Below, piece by piece: positions 48,590 to 59,576 of a stretch of DNA of 64,000 nt (its first letter is position 1; each line of letters starts with the position of its first letter). The translations under genes were made by a program, and so were the position numbers. The notes under the pieces were generated by a model. It worked only from the letters and a program-made list of their open reading frames with translations, did no database searches and was not told the origin of the DNA. The DNA comes from Pseudomonas deceptionensis (GTDB lineage: Bacteria; Pseudomonadota; Gammaproteobacteria; Pseudomonadales; Pseudomonadaceae): the NCBI RefSeq assembly GCF_900106095.1, contig NZ_FNUD01000002.1, positions 1,075,501-1,139,500 of the forward strand, in the 5' to 3' direction.

Positions 48590-49360
48590 TTAGAACGCCG
48601 GAACGATGGCGCCTTTGTACTTCTCAAGAATGAAAGCTTTCACTTCTGGAGTGTGCAGGGCAGCTACCAGCTTTTTCATGTCATCCGAATCTTTGTCATC
48701 CGGGCGAGCTACCAGAATGTTCACGTAAGGCGAGTCGCTGCCTTCGATGACCAGTGCGTCTTTTTCCGGGTTCAGCTTGGCTTCCAGCGCGTAGTTGGTG
48801 TTGATCAGTGCCAGGTCAACCTGGGTCAGCACGCGTGGAATGGTGGCCGCTTCCAGCTCGCGAAACTTCAGGTTTTTAGGGTTGCTGGTGATGTCCTTGA
48901 CCGTGGACAGGATGTTGGTCGAGTCCTTGAGCTTGATCAGCCCGGCCTTGTCCAGCAGCAGCAGGGCACGGCCGCCGTTGGTGGCATCATTGGGGATCAC
49001 GACGGTGCTGGCGTCCTTGATCTCATCAAGCTTTTTGTACTTGCTCGAGTAAGCGCCCAGCGGTTCCAGGTGGACAGCGGCAACGCTGACCAGGTTCGTG
49101 CCCTTGGCTTTGTTGAACTCATTCAGGTACGGCTGGTGCTGGAAGAAGTTGGCGTCCAGACGTTTTTCGGCAACTTGCACGTTTGGCTGGATGTAGTCGG
49201 TGAAAACCTTGACCTTGAGGTTGACGCCCTCTTTGGCCAGCGCAGGTTTCACGAACTCCAGGATTTCAGCGTGGGGTACCGGGGACGCAGCCACCGACAG
49301 ATCGCCCGCGTGGGCCGAGAACGCCGCTACAGCGGCCACAGCAGCAAATAACTTCTTCAT
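48590..49360 (-). CDS. metQ: Methionine ABC transporter substrate-binding protein
   Basis: A 256-residue NlpA-family protein that binds D/L-methionine in the periplasm. The signal peptide ends in SAHA before GDLSVAAS. There is no Cys lipobox, so this copy looks like a soluble periplasmic protein, unlike many NlpA lipoproteins. SPVPHAEILEFVKP and NFFQHQPYLNEFNKAKG are diagnostic. It is the last gene of metN-metI-metQ. Confidence 0.93.
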   Translation of the reverse strand: MKKLFAAVAAVAAFSAHAGDLSVAASPVPHAEILEFVKPALAKEGVNLKVKVFTDYIQPNVQVAEKRLDANFFQHQPYLNEFNKAKGTNLVSVAAVHLEPLGAYSSKYKKLDEIKDASTVVIPNDATNGGRALLLLDKAGLIKLKDSTNILSTVKDITSNPKNLKFRELEAATIPRVLTQVDLALINTNYALEAKLNPEKDALVIEGSDSPYVNILVARPDDKDSDDMKKLVAALHTPEVKAFILEKYKGAIVPAF

Positions 49361-49440
49361 TCAGCAACTCCTTGTGAACACCTGATTTCAGGTATCTGCC
49401 AGCCTTGGCTGGCGGTTACGTTTATTAACGCGGGTCGCGT

Positions 49441-50115
49441 TTATTTGCGCGAAAAGTGCACCACCAGCCTGTCGCCAACGGTTTGCAGAATTTGCACCAG
49501 AATCAGCAACAGCACCACCGTGACAATCATCACGTCAGGCTGGAAACGCTGGTAGCCGAACCGGATCGCCAAGTCGCCCAGACCGCCTGCGCCGACCACA
49601 CCTGCCATTGCGGTGTAGCCCACCAGCGTAATGGCTGTGACCGTGATCGCGGCAAAGATGCCGGGGCGCGCTTCGGGCAGCAGGGCGTTGGTAATGATTT
49701 GACGCGTATTGGCGCCCATCGACTGAGTGGCTTCGATGATGCCGCGGTCCACTTCACGAAAGGCGGTTTCAACCAGGCGTGCAAAGAATGGCGTAGCCCC
49801 CACCACCAGCGGCGGAATGGCCCCGGCAACACCCAGCGATGTTCCGGTGATCACCACGGTAAGCGGGATCATGACCACCAGCAGGATGATGAACGGCAGC
49901 GAACGCAAAATGTTCACCACGAACGACAGCGCTGCATACAGACTTTTTTGTTCGAGCAGCTGACGCGGGCTGCACAGGAACAGCAGGATGCCCAGCGGCA
50001 GACCGAGCAATACGGTGAACAGCAGCGAACCGCCGAGCATGATCATGGTGTCGCCGGTGGCCAGCCAGATTTCGTACCAGTCGATATTGGCGAAAAAGCC
50101 CAGGAAAGATTCCAT
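49441..50115 (-). CDS. metI: Methionine ABC transporter permease
   Basis: A 224-residue permease with five helices. The EAA loop is seen near VETAFREVDRGIIEATQSMGA. It pairs with MetN. Its start overlaps the metN stop by one base (TAATG on the minus strand). Confidence 0.95.
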   Translation of the reverse strand: MESFLGFFANIDWYEIWLATGDTMIMLGGSLLFTVLLGLPLGILLFLCSPRQLLEQKSLYAALSFVVNILRSLPFIILLVVMIPLTVVITGTSLGVAGAIPPLVVGATPFFARLVETAFREVDRGIIEATQSMGANTRQIITNALLPEARPGIFAAITVTAITLVGYTAMAGVVGAGGLGDLAIRFGYQRFQPDVMIVTVVLLLILVQILQTVGDRLVVHFSRK

Positions 50116-51122
50116 TAGCGCAGCACCTCCATATGAACGTCTGCAGCAACGAAGCGGGCGAAAGCCGCTTCCATGTCGCCACCGGTGATGGCGAGGGTCA
50201 GTTGCCCATAAGGGGTGTCTTTGATGCGGTCAATGCGACCGGCCAGGATGCTGTAGTCCACGCCTGTTTCGCGGGCAATAGTGCCCAGCAACGGTGCGTA
50301 GGTAGCTTCGCCCTGGAAGGTCAGGCGCACGATGCGGCCAGGAACATGGGCGAAATCGTCACGTTGTTCGCTTTCGTCGATCTGCTCGTCCTCCTGCACA
50401 AAGCGCTTGGTGGTCGGGTGCTTGGGGTGCAGGAACACTTCAGCCACCGGGCCTTGTTCAACGATAACGCCGCCATCCATCACCGCCACTTCGTCACACA
50501 CGCGACGGATCACATCCATCTCGTGCGTGATCAGCACGATGGTCAGCTTCAGCTCGCGGTTGATTTCAGCCAGCAACTGCAGCACCGAGGCCGTGGTTTG
50601 CGGGTCGAGGGCACTGGTGGCTTCGTCGCACAGCAATACTTTGGGTTTGGTGGACAGGGCACGGGCAATGCCCACGCGCTGTTTTTGGCCGCCCGAAAGT
50701 TGCGCCGGGTATTTTTTGGCGTGGTCAGACAAGCCCACGCGCTCCAGCAGCTCGGCAACACGCTGATCGATGGCACTGCGGGACAATTCACCGGCCAGTG
50801 TCAGCGGCATCGCAACGTTATCGGCAACCGTCTTGGATGCCAGCAGGTTGAAGTGCTGGAAAATCATGCCCACTTGCTGACGGAAACGGCGCAGGCCATT
50901 GGCGTCCATTGCGGTTACGTCTTCGTTGTCGACGATGATCTTGCCACCGCTTGGGGTTTCAAGGCGGTTGATCAGGCGCAGCAATGTACTTTTACCCGCA
51001 CCGGAGTGGCCAATCAGGCCGAACACCTGGCCGCTCTCAACACGCAAACTGGTGGAGTGCAGCGCGGGGATGTCCTTACCGGCAACCCGGTAAGTTTTAT
51101 GAACGTTATGAAACTCAATCAC
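50115..51122 (-). CDS. metN: Methionine ABC transporter ATP-binding protein
   Basis: A 335-residue ATPase. Walker A is GHSGAGKS (about 38-45), the signature is [13 protein letters not shown], Walker B is [12 protein letters not shown], and a C-terminal NIL domain regulates transport by binding methionine. I use the GTG at 51122 ([13 protein letters not shown]), giving the usual length; the ORF is open upstream but that part is not conserved. Confidence 0.95.
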   Translation of the reverse strand: MIEFHNVHKTYRVAGKDIPALHSTSLRVESGQVFGLIGHSGAGKSTLLRLINRLETPSGGKIIVDNEDVTAMDANGLRRFRQQVGMIFQHFNLLASKTVADNVAMPLTLAGELSRSAIDQRVAELLERVGLSDHAKKYPAQLSGGQKQRVGIARALSTKPKVLLCDEATSALDPQTTASVLQLLAEINRELKLTIVLITHEMDVIRRVCDEVAVMDGGVIVEQGPVAEVFLHPKHPTTKRFVQEDEQIDESEQRDDFAHVPGRIVRLTFQGEATYAPLLGTIARETGVDYSILAGRIDRIKDTPYGQLTLAITGGDMEAAFARFVAADVHMEVLR

Positions 51123-51223
51123 GTAGCGAACCTTGTGGGCGCGTAAATAGAAGTTCAGCGGTAAGCCGGGCACGCATCTTATCGTGCTCGCATATGCTTG
51201 ACTTAGCATTTATTGGTGGCAAA

Positions 51224-51254
51224 ACCTTTGATTTTGGAATAAGAATTCAAAGGT
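51224..51254. promoter_or_regulatory. Inverted repeat upstream of metNIQ
   Basis: ACCTTTGATTT and AATTCAAAGGT form arms of 11 bp (one mismatch), separated by 9 AT-rich bases. It lies about 100 bases before the metN start on the minus strand, where a promoter or operator is expected. Confidence 0.35.
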
Positions 51255-51335
51255 CAGAAAATGCCAATCGCCGCGTGCGCCAGTTTTGCGCAAGGGCGCA
51301 GAACTCTGGGTTGGCACAGGCGGCGATCTTTTGTT

Positions 51336-52052
51336 TCAAGGCTTGCGCGGTGTCAGTACCAATTGCGCAGGCACATGGCGAATGATCTGACGCTCAAGGC
51401 TCAGATCAAACCCGGGGTCGAGCTTTTTAACCCGTTTGCCGATCAGTGTGGCCAACCATGGGTAGTCCGCTGTACGCGGGACTTGCAGGCTGACGGCGCA
51501 CTGGTAATTGACGATATCTTGCGCGATCAAATCCAGTTGATGGCGAAGTTTCGCAATATCGGTGATGTTCAGCGTTACGGTGGTGCTTGGGGCAGCAGGG
51601 TCGATCACTTTGGCCTGTGGTCGTGCCTCGGCAGCCTTGAGGGCAGCCTCAGCCTTCTCCAGCTCGGCTTTGCGCGCCTGGGCAATGGCACCCGTGACGC
51701 CGCCGGTCAGGGCCGGGGCCGTGGGCATCAAGGCACGGGCACGGCTCAGGGCTGTGGCGGCGGCGTTGACATCACCTTTTTGCAGAACGATCTGGCTGCG
51801 CTGCAAGTAGGCTTCTGCCAGCTGGCGCTGGTACTGCACCAACTGCGGATCATCCGGCGTTTGGGCCTGCAAGGCGCTCAGTTGGTCTTCTGCGGTCGCA
51901 AGTTCGCTGCTGGCCAGGTTTTGTTCCAGCTGTGCGATGGCCACAGCGCGTGCGTCAGCGGCAGTAGTGTCGGCCGACGGCGTGCTTTGGCAGGCGCCCA
52001 GCAGCAAGGAAAATGCGGCCAGGAGCAAGTAACGGGAGTTGAACAGCTTCAT
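51336..52052 (-). CDS. Predicted lipoprotein (PA5502-like)
   Basis: A 238-residue lipoprotein: signal MKLFNSRYLLLAAFSLLLGAC with lipobox LGAC and QSTP after it (not Asp at +2). The middle is helical and tetratricopeptide-like (QLAEAYLQRSQIVLQKGD, AATALSRARALMP). No function is known. In P. aeruginosa the same gene lies between metN and znuB. Confidence 0.75.
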   Translation of the reverse strand: MKLFNSRYLLLAAFSLLLGACQSTPSADTTAADARAVAIAQLEQNLASSELATAEDQLSALQAQTPDDPQLVQYQRQLAEAYLQRSQIVLQKGDVNAAATALSRARALMPTAPALTGGVTGAIAQARKAELEKAEAALKAAEARPQAKVIDPAAPSTTVTLNITDIAKLRHQLDLIAQDIVNYQCAVSLQVPRTADYPWLATLIGKRVKKLDPGFDLSLERQIIRHVPAQLVLTPRKP

Positions 52053-52089
52053 TCCTGCGGCTCTCTAAGTGCGCAAAAAACAAGCAAGT

Positions 52090-52870
52090 CTACACCCCTC
52101 GACGGGGCAGAACAAAACTCAGCAGAAACAGTGCCGCGGCGCACACCACAATCGATGGCCCTGCCGGCGTGTCTTTGAACCATGACAATGCCAGGCCGCC
52201 ACACACGGCCAGTATTCCCAGCACACTGGCGCCCAGTGCCATTTGCTCCGGAGACCGGGCGTGGCGTTGGGCCGCCGCAGCCGGAATGATCAGCAAGGAA
52301 GTGATCAACAGCACGCCGACGATCTTCATCGCCACGGCAATGACTACCGCGATCAGCAACATCAGGGTCAAGCGTAACGCTGCTACGGGCAAGCCTTCAA
52401 CCGTAGCCAATTCCTCGTGCACGGTAATGGCCAGCAGTGGCCGCCACAGCGCGACCAGGAGCGCCAGTACTGCGGCGCTGCCGCCCAGGATCCACATCAG
52501 GTCGGTGGGGCTGATGGCCAGCAGGTCACCAAACAGGTACGCCATGAGGTCGATCCGAACTTCATGCATGAAGCTTAGTACGACCAGCCCGAGGGACAAG
52601 GTACTGGGGGCAAGAATTCCGAGTAGCGTGTCGGAAGCCAGCGACTGACGCTGTTGAAGCGTGACCAGCAACACGGCCAGGAGCAGGCATCCCACGGTCA
52701 CTGCGATCGTGGGGCTGACGTCCAGCAGAAAGCCCATCGCCACACCCAGCAGCGCTGCGTGCGACAACGTGTCGCCGAAGTAGGCCATGCGTCGCCACAC
52801 CACAAACGAGCCCAGTGGTCCTGCAACGATTGCCAAAGCCAGGCCTGCCAGCAGGGCGTAAATCAGAAAA

Positions 52871-52878
<8 letters not shown>
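52090..52878 (-). CDS. znuB: Zinc ABC transporter permease
   Basis: A 262-residue ABC-3 family permease of high-affinity zinc import. Nine or so helices are expected. The family pattern [18 protein letters not shown] is present, as is the [23 protein letters not shown] loop. The ATG at 52878 overlaps the znuC stop by 8 bases; the longer frame upstream is non-coding. Confidence 0.95.
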
Positions 52879-53658
<780 letters not shown>

Positions 53659-53659
<1 letters not shown>

Positions 53660-54141
53660 CAGGCCTCCCGGCAACCCGAACACAAGCCGACCACTTCGAC
53701 GGTCTGGCCTTCGACAGTAAAGCCGACATCGCGCGCGCTGTTGATAATCGCGTCGCTGATGGTTTTTTGTTCAAGTTCAATGGCTGCATGGCAATTGCGG
53801 CAAATCAGGAATTGGCCCTGATGCGGATGCTCGGGGTGGCTGCAGCCAATAAAGGCATTGAGCGACGAGATGCGGTGCACCAGGCCATTGTCGAGCAGGA
53901 AATCCAGCGCCCGGTACACGGTCGGTGGCGCGGCGCGGCGGCCGTCCTGCTCGCTGAGTACGGCCAGAATGTCGTAGGCACCCAGCGGCTTGTGGCTCTG
54001 CCACACCAGCTCAAGCACCCGGCGCCGCAATGCGGTCAGGCGCAAACCCTTTTGCGCACACAGGACGTCGGCTTCTGAAAGCGCGCTGTGGACACAGTGG
54101 GAGTGGTCATGGGGACGGCTGGCAAGCGGTGTCATGGGCAT
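53659..54141 (-). CDS. zur: Zinc uptake regulator Zur (Np20)
   Basis: A 160-residue Fur-family repressor. Winged-helix [19 protein letters not shown] is followed by zinc-binding His/Cys residues: [22 protein letters not shown] and a C-terminal CSGC. It represses znuA, znuBC and other zinc genes when zinc is sufficient. It heads zur-znuC-znuB and is divergent from znuA. Confidence 0.95.
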
Positions 54142-54167
54142 GGGCGGCGACGTTTTTTGAGAGAGAC

Positions 54168-54180
54168 GTTATTATGTTAC
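54168..54180. promoter_or_regulatory. Candidate Zur box
   Basis: GTTATTATGTTAC matches the GTTAT-N3-ATAAC pattern of gammaproteobacterial Zur sites at 8 of 10 arm positions. It is in the 57-bp gap between zur and znuA, where the two divergent promoters must lie. Confidence 0.5.
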
Positions 54181-54198
54181 CTGTTTCAGCCACCATGA

Positions 54199-55128
54199 GT
54201 GCTCATCGTGCCCCGTCTTTTTTCTCTTTTTCTTGCTCTAAGCGCCAGTTTGCTTGCGATTGGCCCGGCCCAGGCCGATGTCAGCGTGCTGACCAGCATC
54301 AAGCCCTTGCAGCTGATTGCCGCCGCCGTGCAGGACGGTGTGGGTCAGCCGGAGGTGCTTTTGCCACCTAACGCATCACCGCATAACTATGCATTGCGCC
54401 CATCCGACGTACGGCGTGTGCAGTCGGCCGATCTTTTGTACTGGATCGGCCCGGACATGGAAGGTTTCATGCCGCGGGTAATCAAGACCCGTACATTGCC
54501 ATCGGTGACGGTGCAAAGCCTGCCAGGTTTAAAACTTCGTCATTTCGCCGAAGATAGCCACTCGCACGAAGAAGATGCCGCCGAACATGATCACGATCAT
54601 CGCCCCGGCACGCTGGATGCGCATTTGTGGCTGGCCCCGGACAATGCACGGGTGATTGCGGCCAGAATGGCGGCGGACCTGAGCGCCAAAGACCCCGCCA
54701 ATGCGGCCAGGTACCAAAGCAACCTCAAGGCATTCAATGAGCGCCTGGATGCACTGGACGCCCGTCTGAAGCCCCGTATGGCCGCGATTGCCGACAAACC
54801 GTTCTTCGTCTTCCACGAAGGTTACGACTATTTCGAAAGCGCTTATGGCCTCAAGCACGCGGGTACGTTCAGCGTGGCTTCCGAAGTGCAGCCCGGTGCC
54901 CAGCACGTAGCGGCAATGCGCAAGCGTTTGCAGGAAGCGGGCAAGACGTGCGTATTCAGCGATCCGCCACTGCGCCCGCGCCTGGCTGACACCTTGACGG
55001 CAGGGCTGCCGGTCAAGCTGGCGGAGCTGGATGCGTTGGGCGGCTACACCCCCGCGACAGCGCAGGGTTATGAGCAGTTGATGGAAAAGCTGGGCAATGA
55101 GCTGGCGGGGTGTCTGGAAAGTTTGTAA
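54199..55128 (+). CDS. znuA: Zinc ABC transporter substrate-binding protein
   Basis: A 309-residue periplasmic zinc receptor. The signal peptide ends near PAQA before DVSVLTSIKPLQLIAAAV. The first His ligand is in PNASPHNYALRPS. The acidic/His-rich loop (SHSHEEDAAEHDHDH) recruits zinc, and HLWLAPDN and FHEGYDYFES hold further ligands. It has no ATG in frame; GTG at 54199 or GTG at 54208 must be the start. Confidence 0.93.
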   Translation: MLIVPRLFSLFLALSASLLAIGPAQADVSVLTSIKPLQLIAAAVQDGVGQPEVLLPPNASPHNYALRPSDVRRVQSADLLYWIGPDMEGFMPRVIKTRTLPSVTVQSLPGLKLRHFAEDSHSHEEDAAEHDHDHRPGTLDAHLWLAPDNARVIAARMAADLSAKDPANAARYQSNLKAFNERLDALDARLKPRMAAIADKPFFVFHEGYDYFESAYGLKHAGTFSVASEVQPGAQHVAAMRKRLQEAGKTCVFSDPPLRPRLADTLTAGLPVKLAELDALGGYTPATAQGYEQLMEKLGNELAGCLESL

Positions 55129-55144
55129 GCCAACTGCAAGTCTT

Positions 55145-55248
55145 GTAGCCGCTGCCGCAGGCTGCGATGGTTCGCGAAGCGACCCTGCTTTCGGGTTGAA
55201 AGCAAAGGTCCTGCGAACCTTATCGCAGCCTGCGGCAGCGGCTACAGA
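55145..55248. repeat. REP pair, GTAGCCGCTGC family
   Basis: TGTAGCCGCTGCCGCAGGCT and its exact complement flank about 60 bases that include a smaller hairpin (GCAGGACC-like). It lies between znuA and the convergent thrB. Confidence 0.95.
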
Positions 55249-55259
55249 TTTGGTGTTTT

Positions 55260-56210
55260 TTACAACGCGAACGGCAGTTGTACGGTCACCGTCTGACGCA
55301 ATGCCAGGCGCTTTTCAAACTCGCCCGGATCGTGAATCAGCACGTCCTGCCCGGCAAAGGAATGTGCCGCAATCAGGCGCGACAACCAAAACCGTACACA
55401 GGCAACGCGCAGCATGGTTGGCCACAGCTCGGCTTCGCTGGCGGTGAACGGGCGCAGTGCGGCATAGGCGCCGAGCAGCGCGCGCGCGCGCGGGCCGTCA
55501 ATCTTGCCGTCTTCGTCAGCACACCAGTCGTTCAGGGCAATCGCTACGTCATACAGCATGGGGCCGGAGCAGGCGTTGTAAAAGTCGATCAAGCCTGTCA
55601 GGTGTGTGCCTTCGAACATGGCGTTATCGCGGAACAGGTCCCCGTGCAGATTAGCCTGAGGCAGCGCCAGGATCTGGGCCTTGCGCTCAGTGATTTCGCT
55701 CAAGGCCTTTTGCAGCAATTGTGCCGAATCAGGTGACAAATCTGCCATCAGTGCGGGCCCTTCAGCCAGCATCCAGTCCAGACCGCGGTCAGTCTTGCGC
55801 ACCAACACGTTGTGGCGGGTGGCGGTATGCAAGTGGCCGAGCAAATCGCCCACCTGGGCGCAGTGCTGGGCGTTGGCCTCGCGAATGTGTTTGCCCGCCA
55901 GGCGCGGCTGCAACAGCGCCGGCTTGCCTTTGAGTTCGCGCAGGGCCTGCCCGTCCTGCGTGCGCAGGGCATAAGGCACCGGCAAGTCGGCATCGTGCAG
56001 CACGTCCAGCAGTTCAATAAAGAACGGCATTTCGCTGATCGGGCCGCGCTCCACCAGGGTCAGGACAAACTCACCCTGCTCCAGACTGATGAAGTAGTTG
56101 GTGTTTTCGCTGCCAGCGGCAATCCCCTGGAAATCGAGCAGACGGCCGAGCCCGTAAGGCGCAAGGAAGGCTTCCAACTCGCTGCGAGTCAGTGGGGTGA
56201 ATACAGACAT
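55260..56210 (-). CDS. thrB: Homoserine kinase, ChoK-like (ThrB2 type)
   Basis: A 316-residue enzyme phosphorylating homoserine in threonine synthesis. It is of the aminoglycoside-phosphotransferase fold, not the GHMP kinase fold of E. coli ThrB. The catalytic loop is LHGDLFRDNAMF and the DFG-like metal site is LIDFYNACSG. Sequence SVFTPLTRSELEAFLAPYG starts the protein. Confidence 0.93.
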   Translation of the reverse strand: MSVFTPLTRSELEAFLAPYGLGRLLDFQGIAAGSENTNYFISLEQGEFVLTLVERGPISEMPFFIELLDVLHDADLPVPYALRTQDGQALRELKGKPALLQPRLAGKHIREANAQHCAQVGDLLGHLHTATRHNVLVRKTDRGLDWMLAEGPALMADLSPDSAQLLQKALSEITERKAQILALPQANLHGDLFRDNAMFEGTHLTGLIDFYNACSGPMLYDVAIALNDWCADEDGKIDGPRARALLGAYAALRPFTASEAELWPTMLRVACVRFWLSRLIAAHSFAGQDVLIHDPGEFEKRLALRQTVTVQLPFAL

Positions 56211-56268
56211 GGTTTAAAACTGCCAGTACGGGCGCCGCATCGAGTCGGCGCCGATTAAAGTTAAGACG

Positions 56269-56544
56269 CTATTTCCATTCGAAGATTTTCCACGAAGGAA
56301 TCAGCATATCCGGCTGGTCGGAACGGATGAAATTGGCATCAGTACCATCAGCGCGTACCAGAAAGTACGGCGGTGCTCCTTTTGGGGTGACCTTGATGGC
56401 ATATAGGAAACCGTTTTGACGGTATTCCTGAATGGTTTTATCGCCTTCCGTGCGAATGGTTACTTCTGGATCATCAGCCGCAAAGGTTAACAGCGGAGTG
56501 AATGCAAACAAGCCGGTCAGCAACAGGCGATTGAGTGTGCGCAT
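56269..56544 (-). CDS. DUF2782 exported protein
   Basis: A 91-residue periplasmic protein with a signal peptide ending in TFA before ADDPEVTIR. The rest, IQEYRQNGFLYAIKVTPKGAPPYFLV, is the DUF2782 signature. No function known. It lies between thrB and polA. Confidence 0.85.
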   Translation of the reverse strand: MRTLNRLLLTGLFAFTPLLTFAADDPEVTIRTEGDKTIQEYRQNGFLYAIKVTPKGAPPYFLVRADGTDANFIRSDQPDMLIPSWKIFEWK

Positions 56545-56618
56545 GATAACCTTGTCCCTTTGTCGTCATTGGTCCGGACATTCTAGCGCCGGACTCGCCG
56601 AAAAGGTTGATCCTGCTC

Positions 56619-59390
56619 ATGAGCCAAGCTCCCCTCGTCCTGGTGGACGGTTCTTCATATCTGTACCGCGCCTTCCACGCGCTGCCGCCGCTGACTACGT
56701 CCAAGGGCTTGCCTACGGGCGCCGTGAAGGGCGTGCTGAATATGCTCAAAAGTCTGCGAAAACAGTATCCGGACAGCCCCTTTGCAGTGGTTTTCGATGC
56801 CAAGGGCGGGACATTTCGCGATGACATGTACGCCGAATATAAGGCCAATCGCCCGAGCATGCCCGATGACATGCGCGTGCAAATCGAGCCGTTGCACGCC
56901 AGTGTGATCGCGCTGGGCTTCCCTTTGTTGTGCGTCGAAGGCGTTGAAGCGGACGATGTGATCGGTACGTTGGCCCGCAGCAGCGCCGCGGCAGACCGCC
57001 CGGTGGTGATTTCGACCGGCGACAAGGACATGGCGCAGCTGGTCGATGGCCATATCACCTTGGTCAACACCATGACCGGCAGCGTGATGGACATTGAGGG
57101 CGTGAAAGAGAAATTTGGCGTCTCGCCCGAGCAAATCATCGATTACCTGGCGCTGATGGGCGATTCGTCCGACAACATTCCAGGCGTGCCGGGTATTGGC
57201 CCCAAGACCGCCTCTGGCTTGCTGATGGGTGTAGGCGGTGGTCTGGCCGATCTGTACGAAAAGCTCGATATCGTGCCGACCTTGTCCATTCGAGGTGCTA
57301 AAAACCTGCCGGCCAAGCTGGAAGAGCACCGGGAAATGGCGTTTTTGTCGTACCAACTGGCCACGATCAAGGTCGATGTGCCGTTGGATGTTGGTCTGGA
57401 AGACCTGCACCTCAAGGCGCCGGATTGCGACAAACTGATCGAGCTGTACACCGAACTGGAATTCAAAAGCTGGATTGCCGAAGTCGAGCGCGAGGCCAAG
57501 CGTGTCGGCCAGGTGATTGTGCATGAAGCGCCTGAAGCCCTCGCCGAAGAGGAGCAGCAGCAATACGAAACAATCCTCGACCAGGCACGTTTTGACGTTT
57601 GGTTGAAGAAACTCAACGACGCCAAATTGATTGCCTTCGACACTGAAACCACCGGTCTTGACGCGCAGCAAGCGCAATTGGTGGGTTTGTCGTTCGCGGT
57701 CAAGCCTGGCGAAGCGGCCTACATTCCATTGACCCACTCTTATATGGGCGTGCCGGAGCAGCTGGACCGCGACACCGTGTTGCGTGCCCTCAAACCGTTG
57801 CTGGAAGACCCGGGCAAAGCCAAGGTCGGCCAGCACGCCAAGTACGACATCAACATCCTGGCCAATTGCGCCATTGGTGGTGATCAGGCGTGCGGGATCA
57901 TGGTGCAGGGCGTTGCCTTTGACACCATGCTCGAATCTTACGTACTCGATTCCACGGCCACGCGCCACGATATGGACAGCCTGGCGCTCAAATACCTGGG
58001 GCACACCACCACCAGCTTCCAGGACATCGCCGGTAAAGGTGCCAAGCAACTGACCTTTGACCAGATTTCCCTGGAGCAGGCCGGGCCATACGCTGCTGAA
58101 GATGCCGACGTGACCCTGCGTTTGCACCACGTGCTGCATGAAAAGCTGGCCGCGATCCCGAGCCTGAACACCGTACTGACTGATATCGAGATGCCGTTGG
58201 TGCCGGTGCTGGCCCGTATCGAGCGTCAGGGCGCACTGGTGGATGCCAACCTGCTGGGTATCCAGAGTGTTGAGCTGGGTGACAAGCTGGTTGCGCTTGA
58301 GCGTGAGGCTTTTGCCATTGCGGGTGAAGAATTCAACCTGAGTTCACCCAAGCAGCTAGGTGTGATCCTTTACGAAAAGCTCGGTCTGCCGATTCTCAGC
58401 AAAACTGCCAAGGGCCAGCCTTCGACCGCTGAAGCCGTGCTGGCCGAGTTGGCCGAGCAGGACTATCCGCTGCCCAAGGTGCTGATGCAGTACCGCTCGA
58501 TGAGCAAGCTCAAAAGCACTTACACCGACCGCCTGCCAGAGCAGATCAACCCGCGTACAGGCCGGATTCATACGTCTTATCACCAGGCGGTCACGGCGAC
58601 CGGACGTTTGTCCTCCAGTGATCCAAACCTGCAGAACATTCCGATTCGTACCGCGGAAGGTCGTCGGATCCGTCAGGCGTTCGTGGCACCCAAAGGCTAC
58701 AAACTGCTGGCGGCGGACTACTCGCAAATCGAGCTGCGGATCATGGCGCACCTGGCCAAGGACGAAGGCTTGCTGCACGCCTTCCGCAACAATCTGGACG
58801 TTCACAGCGCCACGGCTGCCGAGGTCTTCGGGGTTGAGCTGGGTGATGTCACTACTGACCAGCGCCGCAGCGCCAAGGCAATCAACTTTGGCCTGATCTA
58901 CGGCATGAGCGCGTTTGGCCTGGCCAAGCAGATCGGTGTGGACCGTAAGCAATCGCAGGCTTATATCGATCGTTATTTCGCACGTTACCCGGGTGTGCTG
59001 GACTACATGGAGCGCACACGCACCCAGGCAGCCGAGCAAGGGTATGTCGAAACGATCTTCGGTCGCCGTCTGTACCTGCCGGAAATCAACGCGAAAAATG
59101 GAGCACTGCGCAAAGGCGCAGAACGGACCGCGATCAACGCCCCGATGCAGGGTACGGCGGCCGATATCATCAAGAAAGCCATGGTGGCGGTGGACAACTG
59201 GTTGAGTGCGTCAGGCCTCGATGCCCGCGTCATCTTGCAGGTACACGATGAATTGGTGCTCGAAGTGCGCGAAGACCTGGTGGATCAGGTGCGCGATGAA
59301 GTGCGTATCCACATGAGCGAAGCGGCGAAGCTTGATGTACCGCTGGTGGTCGAGGTGGGTGTGGGCAACAACTGGGATGAGGCGCACTAA
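56619..59390 (+). CDS. polA: DNA polymerase I
   Basis: A 923-residue enzyme. The 5' nuclease (about 1-290) begins with [17 protein letters not shown]. The 3'-5' exonuclease (about 320-510) has FDTETTGLD and keeps its catalytic acids. The polymerase domain has motif [18 protein letters not shown], motif [21 protein letters not shown] and motif [11 protein letters not shown]. It fills gaps and removes RNA primers. The sRNA ersA locus follows. Confidence 0.97.
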   Translation: MSQAPLVLVDGSSYLYRAFHALPPLTTSKGLPTGAVKGVLNMLKSLRKQYPDSPFAVVFDAKGGTFRDDMYAEYKANRPSMPDDMRVQIEPLHASVIALGFPLLCVEGVEADDVIGTLARSSAAADRPVVISTGDKDMAQLVDGHITLVNTMTGSVMDIEGVKEKFGVSPEQIIDYLALMGDSSDNIPGVPGIGPKTASGLLMGVGGGLADLYEKLDIVPTLSIRGAKNLPAKLEEHREMAFLSYQLATIKVDVPLDVGLEDLHLKAPDCDKLIELYTELEFKSWIAEVEREAKRVGQVIVHEAPEALAEEEQQQYETILDQARFDVWLKKLNDAKLIAFDTETTGLDAQQAQLVGLSFAVKPGEAAYIPLTHSYMGVPEQLDRDTVLRALKPLLEDPGKAKVGQHAKYDINILANCAIGGDQACGIMVQGVAFDTMLESYVLDSTATRHDMDSLALKYLGHTTTSFQDIAGKGAKQLTFDQISLEQAGPYAAEDADVTLRLHHVLHEKLAAIPSLNTVLTDIEMPLVPVLARIERQGALVDANLLGIQSVELGDKLVALEREAFAIAGEEFNLSSPKQLGVILYEKLGLPILSKTAKGQPSTAEAVLAELAEQDYPLPKVLMQYRSMSKLKSTYTDRLPEQINPRTGRIHTSYHQAVTATGRLSSSDPNLQNIPIRTAEGRRIRQAFVAPKGYKLLAADYSQIELRIMAHLAKDEGLLHAFRNNLDVHSATAAEVFGVELGDVTTDQRRSAKAINFGLIYGMSAFGLAKQIGVDRKQSQAYIDRYFARYPGVLDYMERTRTQAAEQGYVETIFGRRLYLPEINAKNGALRKGAERTAINAPMQGTAADIIKKAMVAVDNWLSASGLDARVILQVHDELVLEVREDLVDQVRDEVRIHMSEAAKLDVPLVVEVGVGNNWDEAH

Positions 59391-59401
59391 AACGCGCCGC
59401 A

Positions 59402-59482
59402 CCCTGTAGCCGTTGACGGGGCACGAAAGCTGCGACGGGTTGCGAAGCAGCCCCGGCATTCTCAGGTAGTCAGCGGTTACAG
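59402..59482. repeat. Degenerate REP pair, GTAGCCGCTGC family
   Basis: CTGTAGCCGTTGACGG and GTCAGCGGTTACAG are diverged inverted copies of the second REP family, between polA and the sRNA promoter. Confidence 0.6.
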
Positions 59483-59542
59483 GGTTTCTTGCGATAATGC
59501 TCGAACAAGAAGGGCTTATTCCAAAAGGTTTTTAGCCTTTGG

Positions 59543-59570
59543 GAACTAAATCGACCCATCGCCACTCAGA
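59543..59570 (+). promoter_or_regulatory. AlgU (sigma22)-type promoter of ersA
   Basis: GAACTA, 17 bases, TCAGA fits the AlgU/RpoE-type pattern GAACTT-N16/17-TCTGA. It is placed 6-10 bases before the expected sRNA start, and P. aeruginosa ErsA is known to depend on this sigma factor under envelope stress. Confidence 0.75.
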
Positions 59571-59576
59571 TTTATT

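Noticed and set aside
56655..58139. 494-codon minus-strand ORF
   Set aside because: Antisense to polA; no family motif.
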